Shown: positions 17,211-26,888, counted from the first letter of the stretch. The stretch: 64,000 nucleotides of DNA from JBHJGS01 sp050331575 (GCA_050331575.1 JBHJGS010000026.1:71179-135178); one strand, 5' to 3'. Translations and numbers: made by a program. Notes: a model not told the origin generated them from the letters alone.

Positions 17211-18962
17211 ATGCGCCTTGCCGGCTTTATCTTGATCGTTCTTTTCGCAGCCGCTTTGCCCAACAGGGCTTGGGCGCAGGACACGCCGGCGGAGCGGTTG
17301 CATGCGCTGTTTGCCGAGGAATGGCAGGCGCGGCAGACACGCAATCCGATCTGGGCGACGCTGAACGGCGAGCATCGTTACAATGACCGACTGCCCGACG
17401 TTTCACCACAGGCACAGGCGAGCTATGCCGAACAAGACCGCCACTTCCTCGATCGCCTGGCTGCCATCGACCGCGCGGGCCTGAGTCCGGGTGACCGTGT
17501 CTCTGCGGAACTGTTTGGCTTTGACTTGACCCGCCGGCTCGACCAGGCTCGCTTTGAAACATGGCGCATGCCGTTTTCCAGCGACAGCGGCTTTCATACC
17601 GAACTGGCGCGCCTGGTCGAGGCGACACCCTTTGCCACCGCCGAGGATCGGGCGGCCTATCTGACGCGCCTGCGGGCTCTGCCTGGCTATATTGACCAGC
17701 AGATCGCCAATATGCGGCAAGGGCTCGCCGACGGTTTCACCCAGCCCCGAGAAATCCTCGACAAGGTGGCGCCCACCTTTGCGGCGCTGGCGGTGGACAA
17801 GGCCGAGAATAGCGTGTTCGCCCAACCGATCCTGTCAGCGGCGTGGCCAGATAATCGAGAGGTCGGCCTCAGCGTGGTGCGCGAAGCGGTGCTGCCGGCT
17901 TTGGCCAAGCTTTCCCGGTTCTTTCAGGAGAAGTATATCCCGGGCGCGCGCACCAGCCTGGGCGCCACCAGCTTACCGCAGGGTGAGGCCTATTATGCCG
18001 CCCAGATCCGCGCTTATACGACCTTGGAGCGGACGCCGCAGGAAATCCATAAGATCGGTCTGCAAGAAGTGGCGCGGATCCGCAGCCAGATGCGCGCGAT
18101 TATCGACGAGGTCGGCTTTCAGGGTAGCTTCAAGGACTTTCTGACCTTTCTGCGCAGCGATCCGCAATTCTATGCGGATAGCCCGGAGGCGTTGCTGAAG
18201 GAGGCGGCGCACATCTCAAAGCGGATCGACGAAAAGCTGCCAGCCTACTTTGGGACCTTGCCGCGGATGCCTTACGGTGTGCGCGCAGTGCCCGACGATA
18301 TCGCACCGAATTACACGACCGGGCGCTATTGGCCGGCAATCCCCGGCAAGCGCGGCGGGCTGTTCATGGTCAACACCTATGCGCTGGACAAGCGGCCGCT
18401 TTATGCCTTGCCGGCGCTGGCGCTGCACGAAGGGGTGCCGGGGCATCATCTGCAGATTTCCCTTGCGCAAGAGCAGCCTGGTCTGCCCGCGTTCCGGCGC
18501 GAGCTCTATCTGTCTGCCTTCGGCGAAGGGTGGGGGCTTTATGCCGAGGCGCTGGGCGAGGAGATGGGGATCTATCGCACCCCCTATGAACGCTTCGGGC
18601 GCTTGACCTATGAAATGTGGCGCGCCGGGCGCCTGGTGGTTGACACCGGTCTGCATGCCATGGGCTGGAACCGCGCCCGCGCGGTGGACTTTTTCATCGA
18701 GAATTCCGCGCTTTCGGAGCACAATATCAATACCGAAGTCGACCGCTATATCAGTTGGCCGGGCCAGGCCTTGTCGTACAAATTGGGAGAGCTCAAAATT
18801 CTTGAATTGCGCCGGCGGGCCGAAGACGTGCTCGGCGAGCGCTTCGATCTGCGCGCCTTTCATGATGCGGTGCTCCGCAACGGGGCTGTGACCCTGCCGC
18901 TGCTGGACGCTCAGATCGCCGCCTTCATCCAGAATGGCGGAGCGCGCGACGCTGCCGATTAG
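17211..18962 (+). CDS. Exported DUF885 family metallopeptidase
   Basis: 583 residues. An N-terminal Sec signal peptide (RLAGFILIVLFAAALPNRAWAQ) places it outside the cytoplasm. The zinc motif is HEGVPGHHLQIS (about residues 405-416), the HExxxxHH form typical of DUF885, followed by a downstream glutamate region GEGWGLYAEALGEEMG. The family is distantly related to carboxypeptidase Taq/M32-like peptidases, and members are annotated as peptidases without defined substrates. A TTG at 17193 could extend the frame but lacks support. It is convergent with the PLP enzyme gene. Confidence 0.88.
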   Translation: MRLAGFILIVLFAAALPNRAWAQDTPAERLHALFAEEWQARQTRNPIWATLNGEHRYNDRLPDVSPQAQASYAEQDRHFLDRLAAIDRAGLSPGDRVSAELFGFDLTRRLDQARFETWRMPFSSDSGFHTELARLVEATPFATAEDRAAYLTRLRALPGYIDQQIANMRQGLADGFTQPREILDKVAPTFAALAVDKAENSVFAQPILSAAWPDNREVGLSVVREAVLPALAKLSRFFQEKYIPGARTSLGATSLPQGEAYYAAQIRAYTTLERTPQEIHKIGLQEVARIRSQMRAIIDEVGFQGSFKDFLTFLRSDPQFYADSPEALLKEAAHISKRIDEKLPAYFGTLPRMPYGVRAVPDDIAPNYTTGRYWPAIPGKRGGLFMVNTYALDKRPLYALPALALHEGVPGHHLQISLAQEQPGLPAFRRELYLSAFGEGWGLYAEALGEEMGIYRTPYERFGRLTYEMWRAGRLVVDTGLHAMGWNRARAVDFFIENSALSEHNINTEVDRYISWPGQALSYKLGELKILELRRRAEDVLGERFDLRAFHDAVLRNGAVTLPLLDAQIAAFIQNGGARDAAD

Positions 18963-19087
18963 GGCAAGGTTGCGCGTCGCATAGCAGGCGGGCAGCTTCT
19001 CAGCCGGCTGGAGCCGCGGCGTTGATGGGCTTGCCATCGTCCCTGCGCCGCAGCGCCTCTTAACGCCGTTCAAGGCCCATGCCGGCC

Positions 19088-19131
19088 CTGTCCTGTCCCT
19101 GTGCTGTCCCTGTCCTGGCCCTATCCTGGCC
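19088..19131. repeat. 11-bp tandem array, 4 copies (array 2)
   Basis: Four 11-bp units, CTGTCCTGTCC, CTGTGCTGTCC, CTGTCCTGGCC and CTATCCTGGCC, are followed by CGTCCTATGG. It lies in the 191-base gap between the convergent DUF885 gene (stop 18962) and PLP-enzyme gene (stop 19154). In the plus-strand transcript it is C/U-rich and G-poor. The rest of the gap shows nothing recognisable. Confidence 0.75.
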
Positions 19132-19153
19132 CGTCCTATGGACCGCGACGGTC

Positions 19154-20440
19154 TCACACCTTGTCCAGCGCTTGGGCCAGGTCAGCGATCAGATCATCGG
19201 GATTTTCGATGCCGATGGACACTCGGATCAGCGCATCGGTGATGCCCAGGCTTTCGCGCAGGTCCTGCGGCACGCCGGAATGGGTGGTGGAGGCGGGGTG
19301 AGAGATCAAGGTCTCGGTGCCGCCCAAGCTGACCGCCAGCTTCAGCACCATCAGGCTATCCAGGAACCGGAAGGCTTCGGCCTCGCCGCCGTCGATGTCG
19401 AAGGCGAAGGTGGAGCCCGGCGCCAGACACTGCTCGTCATAGATGCGCCGATCCTCGGTGCCCGCTTCGGTGAAATCGAGGAAATAGACTGAGCTTACCT
19501 TGGGATGGTCGCGCAGGAAGGCCGCGACAATGCGGGCATTCTCGGTCGATTTCTCCATGCGGATCTTCAGTGTCTCCAGCGAGCGCATGACCATCCAGCC
19601 GGTATGCGGGTCCAGCTGCATGCCCAGGGTGGAGCGCAGCTGCCGCACCGGCGCCAACACCTTGTTGGAGCCCAATGCCGCGCCGGCGACCAAATCGGAA
19701 TGCCCGCCGATATATTTGGTCAGCGAGTACATGACGATGTCGCAGCCCAACTGGGTCGGCTTCTGCCAAACCGGCCCCAGGAACGTATTGTCCACCGCCA
19801 CCAGCGGCCGGTCCCCGTCCGGCGTGACCATCGCCTGGGCGCGCTCGGCCAGATAGGTCAGATCGACCAGGCCATTGGTGGGGTTGGCCGGGGTTTCGGC
19901 CAGGAACATCTTCAACGGTCCCTTGCCCTGAGCCCCCTCGATCGCGTCGTCGATGGCCGCGCGGCCGGCACCCGCACGGAAGCCCACCGGCTTGATGCCG
20001 AATTGCGGCAGCAGCTTCAAGATCATCGTCTCGGTGCCGCCATACAGAGGCTGGCTGTGCAGGATCACGTCGCCGGGGCGGAGATAGGTGAGGATCACCG
20101 CGGAAATCGCCCCCATGCCGGACGCGAACACCAACCCCGCCTCGGTGCCCTCCCACAAGGCGAGCCGGTCTTCCAGCACCTCCAGATCGGGATTGTTGAA
20201 GCGCGAATAGACCAGGCCGGCCACTTCCCCCGGCCGCAATTCCCGGCGACCTGCGGTCAGGTCGAAGAAGTCCTTGCCGTGCTGGGCGGACTCGAACACG
20301 AAGGTGGAGGTCAGAAACACCGGCGGCTTCAGCGAGCCTTCCGAGAGGCCGGGGTCGAAGCCATAGCCCATCATCTGGGTTTCCGGGCTCAACTCATGAT
20401 TGCCGATCAGGCGACGGCGATAGTCCTTCTTTTTCACCAT
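19154..20440 (-). CDS. Cys/Met metabolism PLP-dependent enzyme (cystathionine gamma-synthase / methionine gamma-lyase-like)
   Basis: Fold-type I PLP enzyme of the transsulfuration family, 428 residues. The PLP lysine is in MYSLTKYIGGHSD, with YSRFNNPDLEVLEDRLALWEGTEA, FASGMGAISAV, SQPLYGGTE and the C-terminal SLGGTETLISHPASTTHS. The N-terminal VKKKDYRRRLIGNHELSPETQMM extension is characteristic of one alphaproteobacterial subgroup. ATG 20438-20440 is preceded by AAAGGTG; an in-frame GTG 51 bases upstream is less likely. The exact reaction (gamma-lyase versus gamma-synthase) cannot be read from sequence alone. Confidence 0.9.
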   Translation of the reverse strand: MVKKKDYRRRLIGNHELSPETQMMGYGFDPGLSEGSLKPPVFLTSTFVFESAQHGKDFFDLTAGRRELRPGEVAGLVYSRFNNPDLEVLEDRLALWEGTEAGLVFASGMGAISAVILTYLRPGDVILHSQPLYGGTETMILKLLPQFGIKPVGFRAGAGRAAIDDAIEGAQGKGPLKMFLAETPANPTNGLVDLTYLAERAQAMVTPDGDRPLVAVDNTFLGPVWQKPTQLGCDIVMYSLTKYIGGHSDLVAGAALGSNKVLAPVRQLRSTLGMQLDPHTGWMVMRSLETLKIRMEKSTENARIVAAFLRDHPKVSSVYFLDFTEAGTEDRRIYDEQCLAPGSTFAFDIDGGEAEAFRFLDSLMVLKLAVSLGGTETLISHPASTTHSGVPQDLRESLGITDALIRVSIGIENPDDLIADLAQALDKV

Positions 20441-20510
20441 TCGAAAGAGCACCTTTAAAACCCGGGCGTTGCAGCCGAATAGGCCGACCACGGTGCGATG
20501 AACCGTTCAC

Positions 20511-20525
20511 TTAAGAACTTTTTTA
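20511..20525. promoter_or_regulatory. CtrA-box-like site in the divergent promoter region
   Basis: The AT-rich part of the 135-base gap between the PLP enzyme gene and the EAL-domain gene contains TTAA-N7-TTTA, one mismatch from the TTAA-N7-TTAA box bound by the cell-cycle regulator CtrA in alphaproteobacteria. One near-match in an AT-rich promoter is weak evidence. Confidence 0.25.
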
Positions 20526-20575
20526 GTCCTTTAGCGCCTTTATAGATTAGTCGTGCTGAAAGGACAAAAGGTTCC

Positions 20576-22972
20576 GTGTTGTCTGCCAATGCCGTTGTGC
20601 CCGTGCTGCCGCAGCATGATCTGCAGTTGATGATGTTGGCACTGGTGCTGGCCTGGCTGACAGGGCTGACCAGCACGTTTCTGGCCAATCATGCCCGGGT
20701 GGCGCCGCCGCCGCGCCGGCTGGGCTGGACGGTGCTGGTCGGCGTCACGCTCGGCTGCGGCTTGTGGACATTTCATAATCAGGCGCTGTTGGCGCTGGAC
20801 CCGTCCCTGTCTTTGGGATTCCGGCCCGGCTTGGCGGCTGTCGCCTTGGCTGCGGCTCTGGCCACCGGTCTGATCGGCATCTTCGTGCGCTTCATTTCAA
20901 CCCGAGTTTGGGTCGGGCTGCTGGGCTCTGTGATCATGGCGGCCGGATCGCTTTTGGTGCATTTTCTGACCTGCAAGGCGATCCTGCGCACCGACTTGAT
21001 CGTCTATTCCAACCAGTCCGCCGTCGCTGCCTTCCTGGCCAGCGTGCTTGTGCTGCTGATCAGCGGCCGGGTCGGCATGCGGTCATTGCGTCGCCGCCGC
21101 TTGATCGCCATGGGTCTGCTCATTGGGAGCAGCTTTGCTGTTACCCATGTGGTGGCTTTGGTGGGCGCGACGCTGCCGCCGGAACCCGCTGGGGCCGTGC
21201 CGGCCGGCGCGCCGCGCTCCTTGTTGATCGCCGCAACGACGGTCGGGGCGGCTCTGGTGCTGGGATTGAGCTTATTGGGCGCGCTTGTCGACCGCCGCTT
21301 GGAGGGCCGGGCGCTGCGCGAGACACAGCGCCTGCGCGATCTGGCCAATGCCGCTCTTGAGGGCATCGCCCTGGTGCGCGAGGGGCAGATCGTCATCGCC
21401 AATGGCAGCCTTGCCGCTTTGACCGGCCGAACCGATGGGCAATTGCAAGATCTGAGCGTGCTTCACTTGTTTCGGCGGGATGACCAGCCAACGGTGTTAT
21501 CCGCCCTGGCCCAACCGGATGGGCGACGGCGCGAGGCGCGATTGATCAATGCCCAGGGCATGGAAATCCCGGTGGAGGTCATTGTGCGCACACTCCCAGG
21601 AGAGGGCCATGCGCCACTGCCGGTCATGGTGTTCCGGGACTTGCGCGAAAAGCGGGCCGCAGAGGCGCGCATTCGGCATCTGAGCCAGCATGACAGCCTG
21701 ACCGACCTGCCCAACCGCACGCTGTTCTATGCACGGCTGCATCAGGGGTTGGAGCGAGGCCGGCGCAACCGCTCCATGCTCAGCCTGATCCTGGTGGATA
21801 TCCAGCGCTTCAAACAGGTCAATGAGGTCAAGGGCCAGCAGGTCGGTGATGCCATGCTGCGCGCCGTCGCGGCGCGGCTGATGGAATCTGTGCGCGCCAA
21901 CGATACCCTGGCGCGGCTGGCCGGTGATCAATTCGCGATCCTGCAAGAAGATGTCGAGGCGACCAGCCAGGTCGATCATCTGGCGCGCCGTCTGCTCAGC
22001 GGCATGCAGACGCCGGTGATGATCAATGGAGAGGAAACCGGCATCAGTGTCGCGATCGGCATTTCCGTATTCCCCGACGATGGCGATGACGAATCCGTGC
22101 TGCTCGCTCATGCCGAAAGCGCGCTGAAGCGGGCCAAAGCCGATGGCGGGTCGGCCTTTCGCTTTTTTGAGCCGGACATGGACCGAGAATTGCGCGACCG
22201 GCAGACCTTGGCCCTGCAGATGCGCCACGCCCAGCGCCGTGGCGAATTTCGCATGCACTATCAGCCCGTCGCGGACGGCAGCTCCGGTGCGATCGTCGGC
22301 TTTGAAGCCTTGATGCGGTGGGAGCATCCGGACAAAGGCTGGGTGTCGCCGGGCCTGTTCATCCCGGTGGCCGAGGAAAGCGGCTTCATCAGTGACCTTG
22401 GTCAATGGGCCCTGTCGGAGGTCTGCGCGGAGGCTGCCAGCTGGTCTGAGGCCTTGAAGGTCGCGGTCAATGTCTCGCCGGTGCAGTTCCGCTGCGAAGC
22501 CTTTCTCAGCCATCTGGATGAGACGCTGAAGCGCACCGGCTTGGCTCCGGACCGCTTGGAGCTGGAGGTCACCGAGGGCGCACTGATTGAAGATGTCGAG
22601 GGCGCGGTGGTTTTGCTGAACCGGTTGAAGCAATTGGGCGTGTGCATTGCCATGGATGATTTCGGCACCGGCTATTCGTCCCTGAATTATCTGCAGCGCT
22701 TCCCCTTCGACAAATTGAAGATCGACCGTAGCTTCGTTCTTGGCCTGGGCGAGGATCCGCAGTCGACGGCGATCGTGCGCGGCGTCATCGGCCTGGCACG
22801 CGGCTTAGGTGTCACGGTGGTGGCCGAAGGCGTGGAGACGGAGCAACATTTAGCAGCGCTGCGCTGCGAGGGCTGCGACCTGGTTCAGGGCTATTTCCTT
22901 GGCCGGCCGCAGCCGATTGAGCGCTATCACGCCATCGTTCAGGCGCCCCGCGCAGCCGCCAGTTCGCTTTGA
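20576..22972 (+). CDS. MHYT-like membrane sensor with PAS, degenerate GGDEF and intact EAL domain
   Basis: 798-residue cyclic-di-GMP signalling protein. About seven hydrophobic segments fill residues 15-240; within them three histidines (67, 129, 191) occupy the positions of the three MHYT repeats, although the neighbouring Met/Tyr/Thr are mostly replaced. A PAS-like region (about 253-365) follows. The GGDEF domain (about 370-530) has AGDQF at 449-453 and so is probably not a cyclase. The EAL domain (about 545-795) keeps EALMRW, NVSPVQF, ELEVTE, MDDFGTGYSSL, KIDRSF and AEGVET, so it is probably an active phosphodiesterase. The start is GTG; it is divergent from the PLP enzyme. Confidence 0.88.
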   Translation: MLSANAVVPVLPQHDLQLMMLALVLAWLTGLTSTFLANHARVAPPPRRLGWTVLVGVTLGCGLWTFHNQALLALDPSLSLGFRPGLAAVALAAALATGLIGIFVRFISTRVWVGLLGSVIMAAGSLLVHFLTCKAILRTDLIVYSNQSAVAAFLASVLVLLISGRVGMRSLRRRRLIAMGLLIGSSFAVTHVVALVGATLPPEPAGAVPAGAPRSLLIAATTVGAALVLGLSLLGALVDRRLEGRALRETQRLRDLANAALEGIALVREGQIVIANGSLAALTGRTDGQLQDLSVLHLFRRDDQPTVLSALAQPDGRRREARLINAQGMEIPVEVIVRTLPGEGHAPLPVMVFRDLREKRAAEARIRHLSQHDSLTDLPNRTLFYARLHQGLERGRRNRSMLSLILVDIQRFKQVNEVKGQQVGDAMLRAVAARLMESVRANDTLARLAGDQFAILQEDVEATSQVDHLARRLLSGMQTPVMINGEETGISVAIGISVFPDDGDDESVLLAHAESALKRAKADGGSAFRFFEPDMDRELRDRQTLALQMRHAQRRGEFRMHYQPVADGSSGAIVGFEALMRWEHPDKGWVSPGLFIPVAEESGFISDLGQWALSEVCAEAASWSEALKVAVNVSPVQFRCEAFLSHLDETLKRTGLAPDRLELEVTEGALIEDVEGAVVLLNRLKQLGVCIAMDDFGTGYSSLNYLQRFPFDKLKIDRSFVLGLGEDPQSTAIVRGVIGLARGLGVTVVAEGVETEQHLAALRCEGCDLVQGYFLGRPQPIERYHAIVQAPRAAASSL

Positions 22973-23025
22973 CTTGCGCCGGCGCTCATCCTAGGTTGCT
23001 GCAGCGCAACTGAAGGGGAGGAGCA

Positions 23026-23799
23026 ATGCTGGTTCTGCTGTCACCGGCTAAGCGTTTGGACGGCGAGCGACCGCCGGTCACGGACCGGTATAGCCAACCG
23101 CGGCTCCTGGAACAGGCGCAGCAATTGGCCCAAGCCGGCGCGCGGCTGACCCCGGCGCAGTTTCAGGGTTTGACCGGCGTGTCCGACCGTTTGGCCGACC
23201 TCAATGTCCAGCGCTTCAAGGCGTTCTCGCCGCCCTTCGATCTCAACAATGCGCGCCAGGCCATCTTTCTGTTTCGCGGGGACGTTTATCAGGGCCTGGA
23301 CGCCGACAATTTGGATGAAGACGCCTTGGCCTTTGCGCAAGAGCATCTGCGCATCTTATCCGGGCTCTACGGCGTCTTGCGGCCGCTCGATCTGATCCAG
23401 CCTTATCGGTTGGAAATGGGCACACGGTTCCAGGTCAACGGCGCTGGCAGTCTTTATGACTTCTGGGGTGGCCAGATCACCGATCTGCTGGAACAGGATC
23501 TGAACGGGGCCGCCGCTTTGGTCAATCTCGCGTCAAACGAATATTTCAAGGCGGTGGACGAGAAGCGCCTGACAACGCGACTGATTACGCCGGTGTTCAC
23601 GGAATTGCGGAACGGCAAGCCCACGCAGATCAGCTTTTTTGCCAAGAAGGCGCGCGGCTTGATGGCGCGCTTCATCCTCGTCAACCGGATCGAGGATCCC
23701 GAAGGGCTGAAGGCCTTCGATGACGAGGGTTATCGCTTCCGCGCCGATTTGAGCCAGGGTCATCGCTGGATGTTCACCCGCCCGGATAGTCGCGCCTAG
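23026..23799 (+). CDS. yaaA: Peroxide stress protein YaaA (UPF0246)
   Basis: 257 residues, the usual length. In E. coli YaaA lowers free iron and protects DNA during peroxide stress, and the fold binds DNA. Conserved segments: LVLLSPAKRLD at the N-terminus, FRGDVYQGLDADNL, LRILSGLYGVLRPLDLIQPYRLEMGT, and NLASNEYFKAV and FFAKKARGLMARF towards the end. A GGGGAGGAG site precedes the ATG. It is 13 bases ahead of a LysR regulator gene and probably co-transcribed with it. Confidence 0.95.
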   Translation: MLVLLSPAKRLDGERPPVTDRYSQPRLLEQAQQLAQAGARLTPAQFQGLTGVSDRLADLNVQRFKAFSPPFDLNNARQAIFLFRGDVYQGLDADNLDEDALAFAQEHLRILSGLYGVLRPLDLIQPYRLEMGTRFQVNGAGSLYDFWGGQITDLLEQDLNGAAALVNLASNEYFKAVDEKRLTTRLITPVFTELRNGKPTQISFFAKKARGLMARFILVNRIEDPEGLKAFDDEGYRFRADLSQGHRWMFTRPDSRA

Positions 23800-23812
23800 G
23801 CGGTTCTCCAGC

Positions 23813-24694
23813 ATGGACTGGGACCGCCTGCGCATCTTCCACATGATCGCCGAGGCGGGCAGTTTTACGTCCGGCGGTGAAAAGCTGGGTCTGAGCCAGT
23901 CCGCCGCCAGCCGTCAGATCCGCCAGTTGGAAGACAGTCTCAAGGTCGCGCTGTTCACCCGCCATGCCCGGGGGCTGGTGTTGACCGCCGAGGGCGAGGC
24001 CCTCTACGCCACCACCCGCGATGTCGCGCAGCGCCTGGGCGCGATCGAGGATCGCCTACTCGAAGCCCGGGGCACGCCGCGCGGCCGCCTGCGCATCGCC
24101 ACCATGGTCAGCTTCGGCCAGAATTGGTTGACGCCGCGGCTGACCCGCTTTGTCGAGGCATATCCGGAGGTGCAGGTCGAACTCCTGCTGACCGACAAGG
24201 CGGTCGATCTGCCCAAGCGCGACGCCGATGTGGCGATCTTGTTTCAGCGGCCGCGACAACTCGACCTGATTCAGCGTCCACTGTTGGACGTCAACCATCA
24301 TATTTATGCTGCACCGGCGTATCTGGACCGCTTCGGCACGCCGCACACGGCGGAGGACCTGGACCGACATCGCATCATCACCTATGGCCCGCAGACGCCC
24401 GATGCCATCCGCGACATCAACTGGACCTTGACCATCGGTCGCAGCGGCGCGCCGCGCCAGCCGATCTTCAAGGTCTCCAACACCTATGCGGTCATGCGCG
24501 CGATCGAGCAGGGGCTCGGGCTGGCGGCAATCCCGGACTATCTGGTTGAGCCGGGCTCGCCGCTGGTGCGCGTTTTGCCGGAGATCGAGCGTCCGGCGTT
24601 TCATACGCACCTGGTTTATCCCCAGGAATTGCGCGGGACCCGGCGCGTGGAATTGCTGCGGGATTTTCTGGTCGACGCCGCCAAACGCGCCTGA
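23813..24694 (+). CDS. LysR family transcriptional regulator
   Basis: 293 residues. An N-terminal winged helix-turn-helix (about 1-60, SFTSGGEKLGLSQSAASRQIRQLEDSLKVALFTRHARGLVLT) is followed by a periplasmic-binding-protein-like effector domain (about 88-290). The subgroup resembles proteobacterial regulators related to the VtlR/CbrR type found across alphaproteobacteria, but the effector is unknown. Unlike many LysR genes it is not divergent from a target; it follows yaaA by 13 bases. Confidence 0.93.
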   Translation: MDWDRLRIFHMIAEAGSFTSGGEKLGLSQSAASRQIRQLEDSLKVALFTRHARGLVLTAEGEALYATTRDVAQRLGAIEDRLLEARGTPRGRLRIATMVSFGQNWLTPRLTRFVEAYPEVQVELLLTDKAVDLPKRDADVAILFQRPRQLDLIQRPLLDVNHHIYAAPAYLDRFGTPHTAEDLDRHRIITYGPQTPDAIRDINWTLTIGRSGAPRQPIFKVSNTYAVMRAIEQGLGLAAIPDYLVEPGSPLVRVLPEIERPAFHTHLVYPQELRGTRRVELLRDFLVDAAKRA

Positions 24695-24771
24695 TCTGCG
24701 CATTGCCCCGGGGCGAAAAGCTCGTCTAGGCTGTCACCGTGGTGTTGCGGGACTTTTGGGGAGACTCGGGG

Positions 24772-26808
24772 ATGCGGCTTGTCGTTTTGGCGATGATCGC
24801 CGGGGTGTTGTGTGCGTGCGCAGTGGCGCAGGAACAGCAGCCGATGCGTTTGAGAGAGCTTGTGGCACTGCCGCGGCTGAACGGCGTGGCGCTCAGTCCG
24901 GCCGGCGATCGGCTATTGTATCTGCGCTCCGACCCGGATTGGGACAAGGATCGCATGATCGCCCATATCTGGCGCGCGGCCTTAGACGGGTCTGATGCGG
25001 TGCAGATGACCAATGGCGCGGAGGGCGAGACCGGGGCCCGCTGGTCTCCCGATGGCCTTACCATTGCCTTCCGCGCCAAGCGCGGGTCCGATGAGGATGT
25101 CCAAATCTATCTGATCCGCGCGGACGGAGGCGAGGCACGACGGCTGACCGCGCATGCCACCGCGGTCGAGGATTTGCACTGGTCGCGCGACGGACAGCAT
25201 CTGTATTTTCTGGCAGAGGATCCCAAGACCGACGAACAGACCGCGCGCGAGGCCCTGGGCGATGACATCATCCGCTTTGAGGAAAAGCCCAATCAGCATC
25301 TGTGGCGCGTGGCTGTCGATACCGGCGTGGCCGAGCGCCTGACCGAGGGCGATTTTCACATTCGCACATTCTCCGTGTCACACGATGGCAGCCTGATCCT
25401 GCATGACCGCTTCGCCAGCCCGCTGCTGGACGATCTGCCGACAGGCGATTTGTGGGTGTTGCCGGCCGAGGGCGGTAAGGCCCGGCAGGTCACCAAGAAC
25501 AATCAGGTGTACGAAACCGGCGCCCGCTTGGCGCCGGACAATCGCCAGATCCTGTACGTCGCCAATGCCAATGCCGAAGGCGACTTCTATTACAACGACA
25601 ATTTGTTCACGGTCCCGGTTGCCGGCGGCGCGCCCCGCCTTTGGGTGCCCGACCTCCCTTACGAGATCCGCTCCGCAGAATGGCGCGGCGACGGCCAGGC
25701 CATCGTGTTTCGCGCCAATATGGGCGTGCGCGACGGCGTGCTGGAGCTGGATCTGAGCACCGGTACGGCAAAGCGGGTGTTCGGCAGCGACGCAACCGTC
25801 ACCGGCTGGGACTATGATCCGCAGCGCAATCGCCATCTGGTGCAACTGGCTGATGCCCTGACGGCCGGCGATCTGTACTTGGCCCAGGATCGCGGCCAAT
25901 TGACCCGCATCACCCGGGTCTATGAGGATCTGGCCACGCGCTTTGACCTGCCGCGCCAGGAAATCGTCCGGTGGCGGGGCGAAGACGGCGTCATGATCGA
26001 AGGCATTCTGACCTATCCGCTGGACTATCAGGACGGCCAGCCGGTGCCGCTGATCGTCAACACCCATGGCGGGCCGGCCTCCACCGACCAAGTCGACGGC
26101 TTTTCGGTGTGGGAATATCTGCCGGTGGCCGCGGCCCATGGCTATGCGGTGCTGCGGCCGAACTATCGCGGTTCCACCGGGTATGGCGATGAGTTCCTGC
26201 GCGACATGGTCGGCAGTTATTTCAACCAGAGCCACAAGGATGTGCTGACCGGCGTGGACGCCTTGATTGAGCGCGGTATCGCGGACCCGGACCGGTTGAT
26301 CAAAATGGGCTGGTCGGCCGGCGGCCATATGACCAACAAGATCATCACCGCCACGGACCGCTTTGCCGCGGCATCCTCCGGTGCTGGCGCGGTCAACTGG
26401 ATCAGTATGTACGGGCAGAGCGATATCCGCATCTACCGCACCCCCTGGTTCGGCGGCACGCCCTGGCAGGAAGACGCGCCGATCGATGTGTATCTGCAGA
26501 ATTCCCCCCTGGTGGAGATCCACAAGGTGACCACGCCCACCTTGGTGCTGGTCGGCGAAAAGGACGAGCGGGTGCCGCCGCCGCAATCGCTGGAACTGTA
26601 TCGCGCGCTGAAAAGCCTGGGTGTGCCGACGACGCTCTATTTGGCCCCGGACGAACCCCATGGTTGGCGCACGCTGCGCCACCGCTTGTTCAAGGGCAAT
26701 GTCGAGCTGGATTGGTTTGCCACCCATGCCTTGGGCCAGGACTATATCTGGGAGACCCCGCCGGAGCCTCAAAAACCCGCAAAAACCGGCCAGTCTGCGG
26801 CGGAGTGA
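24772..26808 (+). CDS. Exported S9 family prolyl oligopeptidase-like serine peptidase
   Basis: 678 residues. The N-terminus RLVVLAMIAGVLCACAVAQ is a signal peptide, and the LCAC stretch could act as a lipobox, so the mature protein may be lipid-anchored. A seven-bladed propeller-like region (about 30-400) contains WD40-like repeats such as GARWSPDGLTIAFRAKR. The alpha/beta hydrolase domain has the nucleophile in KMGWSAGGHM, an aspartate in VGEKDERVPP and the histidine in APDEPHGWR. It probably cleaves oligopeptides in the periplasm. ATG 24772 with GGGGAG upstream is preferred over an earlier alternative start. Confidence 0.92.
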   Translation: MRLVVLAMIAGVLCACAVAQEQQPMRLRELVALPRLNGVALSPAGDRLLYLRSDPDWDKDRMIAHIWRAALDGSDAVQMTNGAEGETGARWSPDGLTIAFRAKRGSDEDVQIYLIRADGGEARRLTAHATAVEDLHWSRDGQHLYFLAEDPKTDEQTAREALGDDIIRFEEKPNQHLWRVAVDTGVAERLTEGDFHIRTFSVSHDGSLILHDRFASPLLDDLPTGDLWVLPAEGGKARQVTKNNQVYETGARLAPDNRQILYVANANAEGDFYYNDNLFTVPVAGGAPRLWVPDLPYEIRSAEWRGDGQAIVFRANMGVRDGVLELDLSTGTAKRVFGSDATVTGWDYDPQRNRHLVQLADALTAGDLYLAQDRGQLTRITRVYEDLATRFDLPRQEIVRWRGEDGVMIEGILTYPLDYQDGQPVPLIVNTHGGPASTDQVDGFSVWEYLPVAAAHGYAVLRPNYRGSTGYGDEFLRDMVGSYFNQSHKDVLTGVDALIERGIADPDRLIKMGWSAGGHMTNKIITATDRFAAASSGAGAVNWISMYGQSDIRIYRTPWFGGTPWQEDAPIDVYLQNSPLVEIHKVTTPTLVLVGEKDERVPPPQSLELYRALKSLGVPTTLYLAPDEPHGWRTLRHRLFKGNVELDWFATHALGQDYIWETPPEPQKPAKTGQSAAE

Positions 26809-26888
26809 GCCGACGCCGGCTGCTGCGGGCGCAACCGGCTGTGGTTGCCACGCGTTCGGGCCGGACGCGGGCCATAAACGGAAACGGC

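Noticed and set aside
20441..20575. SAM-II or SAM-V riboswitch ahead of the Cys/Met PLP enzyme
   Set aside because: A CGTGGT...CGGCTGCA-like stretch occurs in the leader, but the essential GATTTG and downstream GCTAAA elements are not in the right places.
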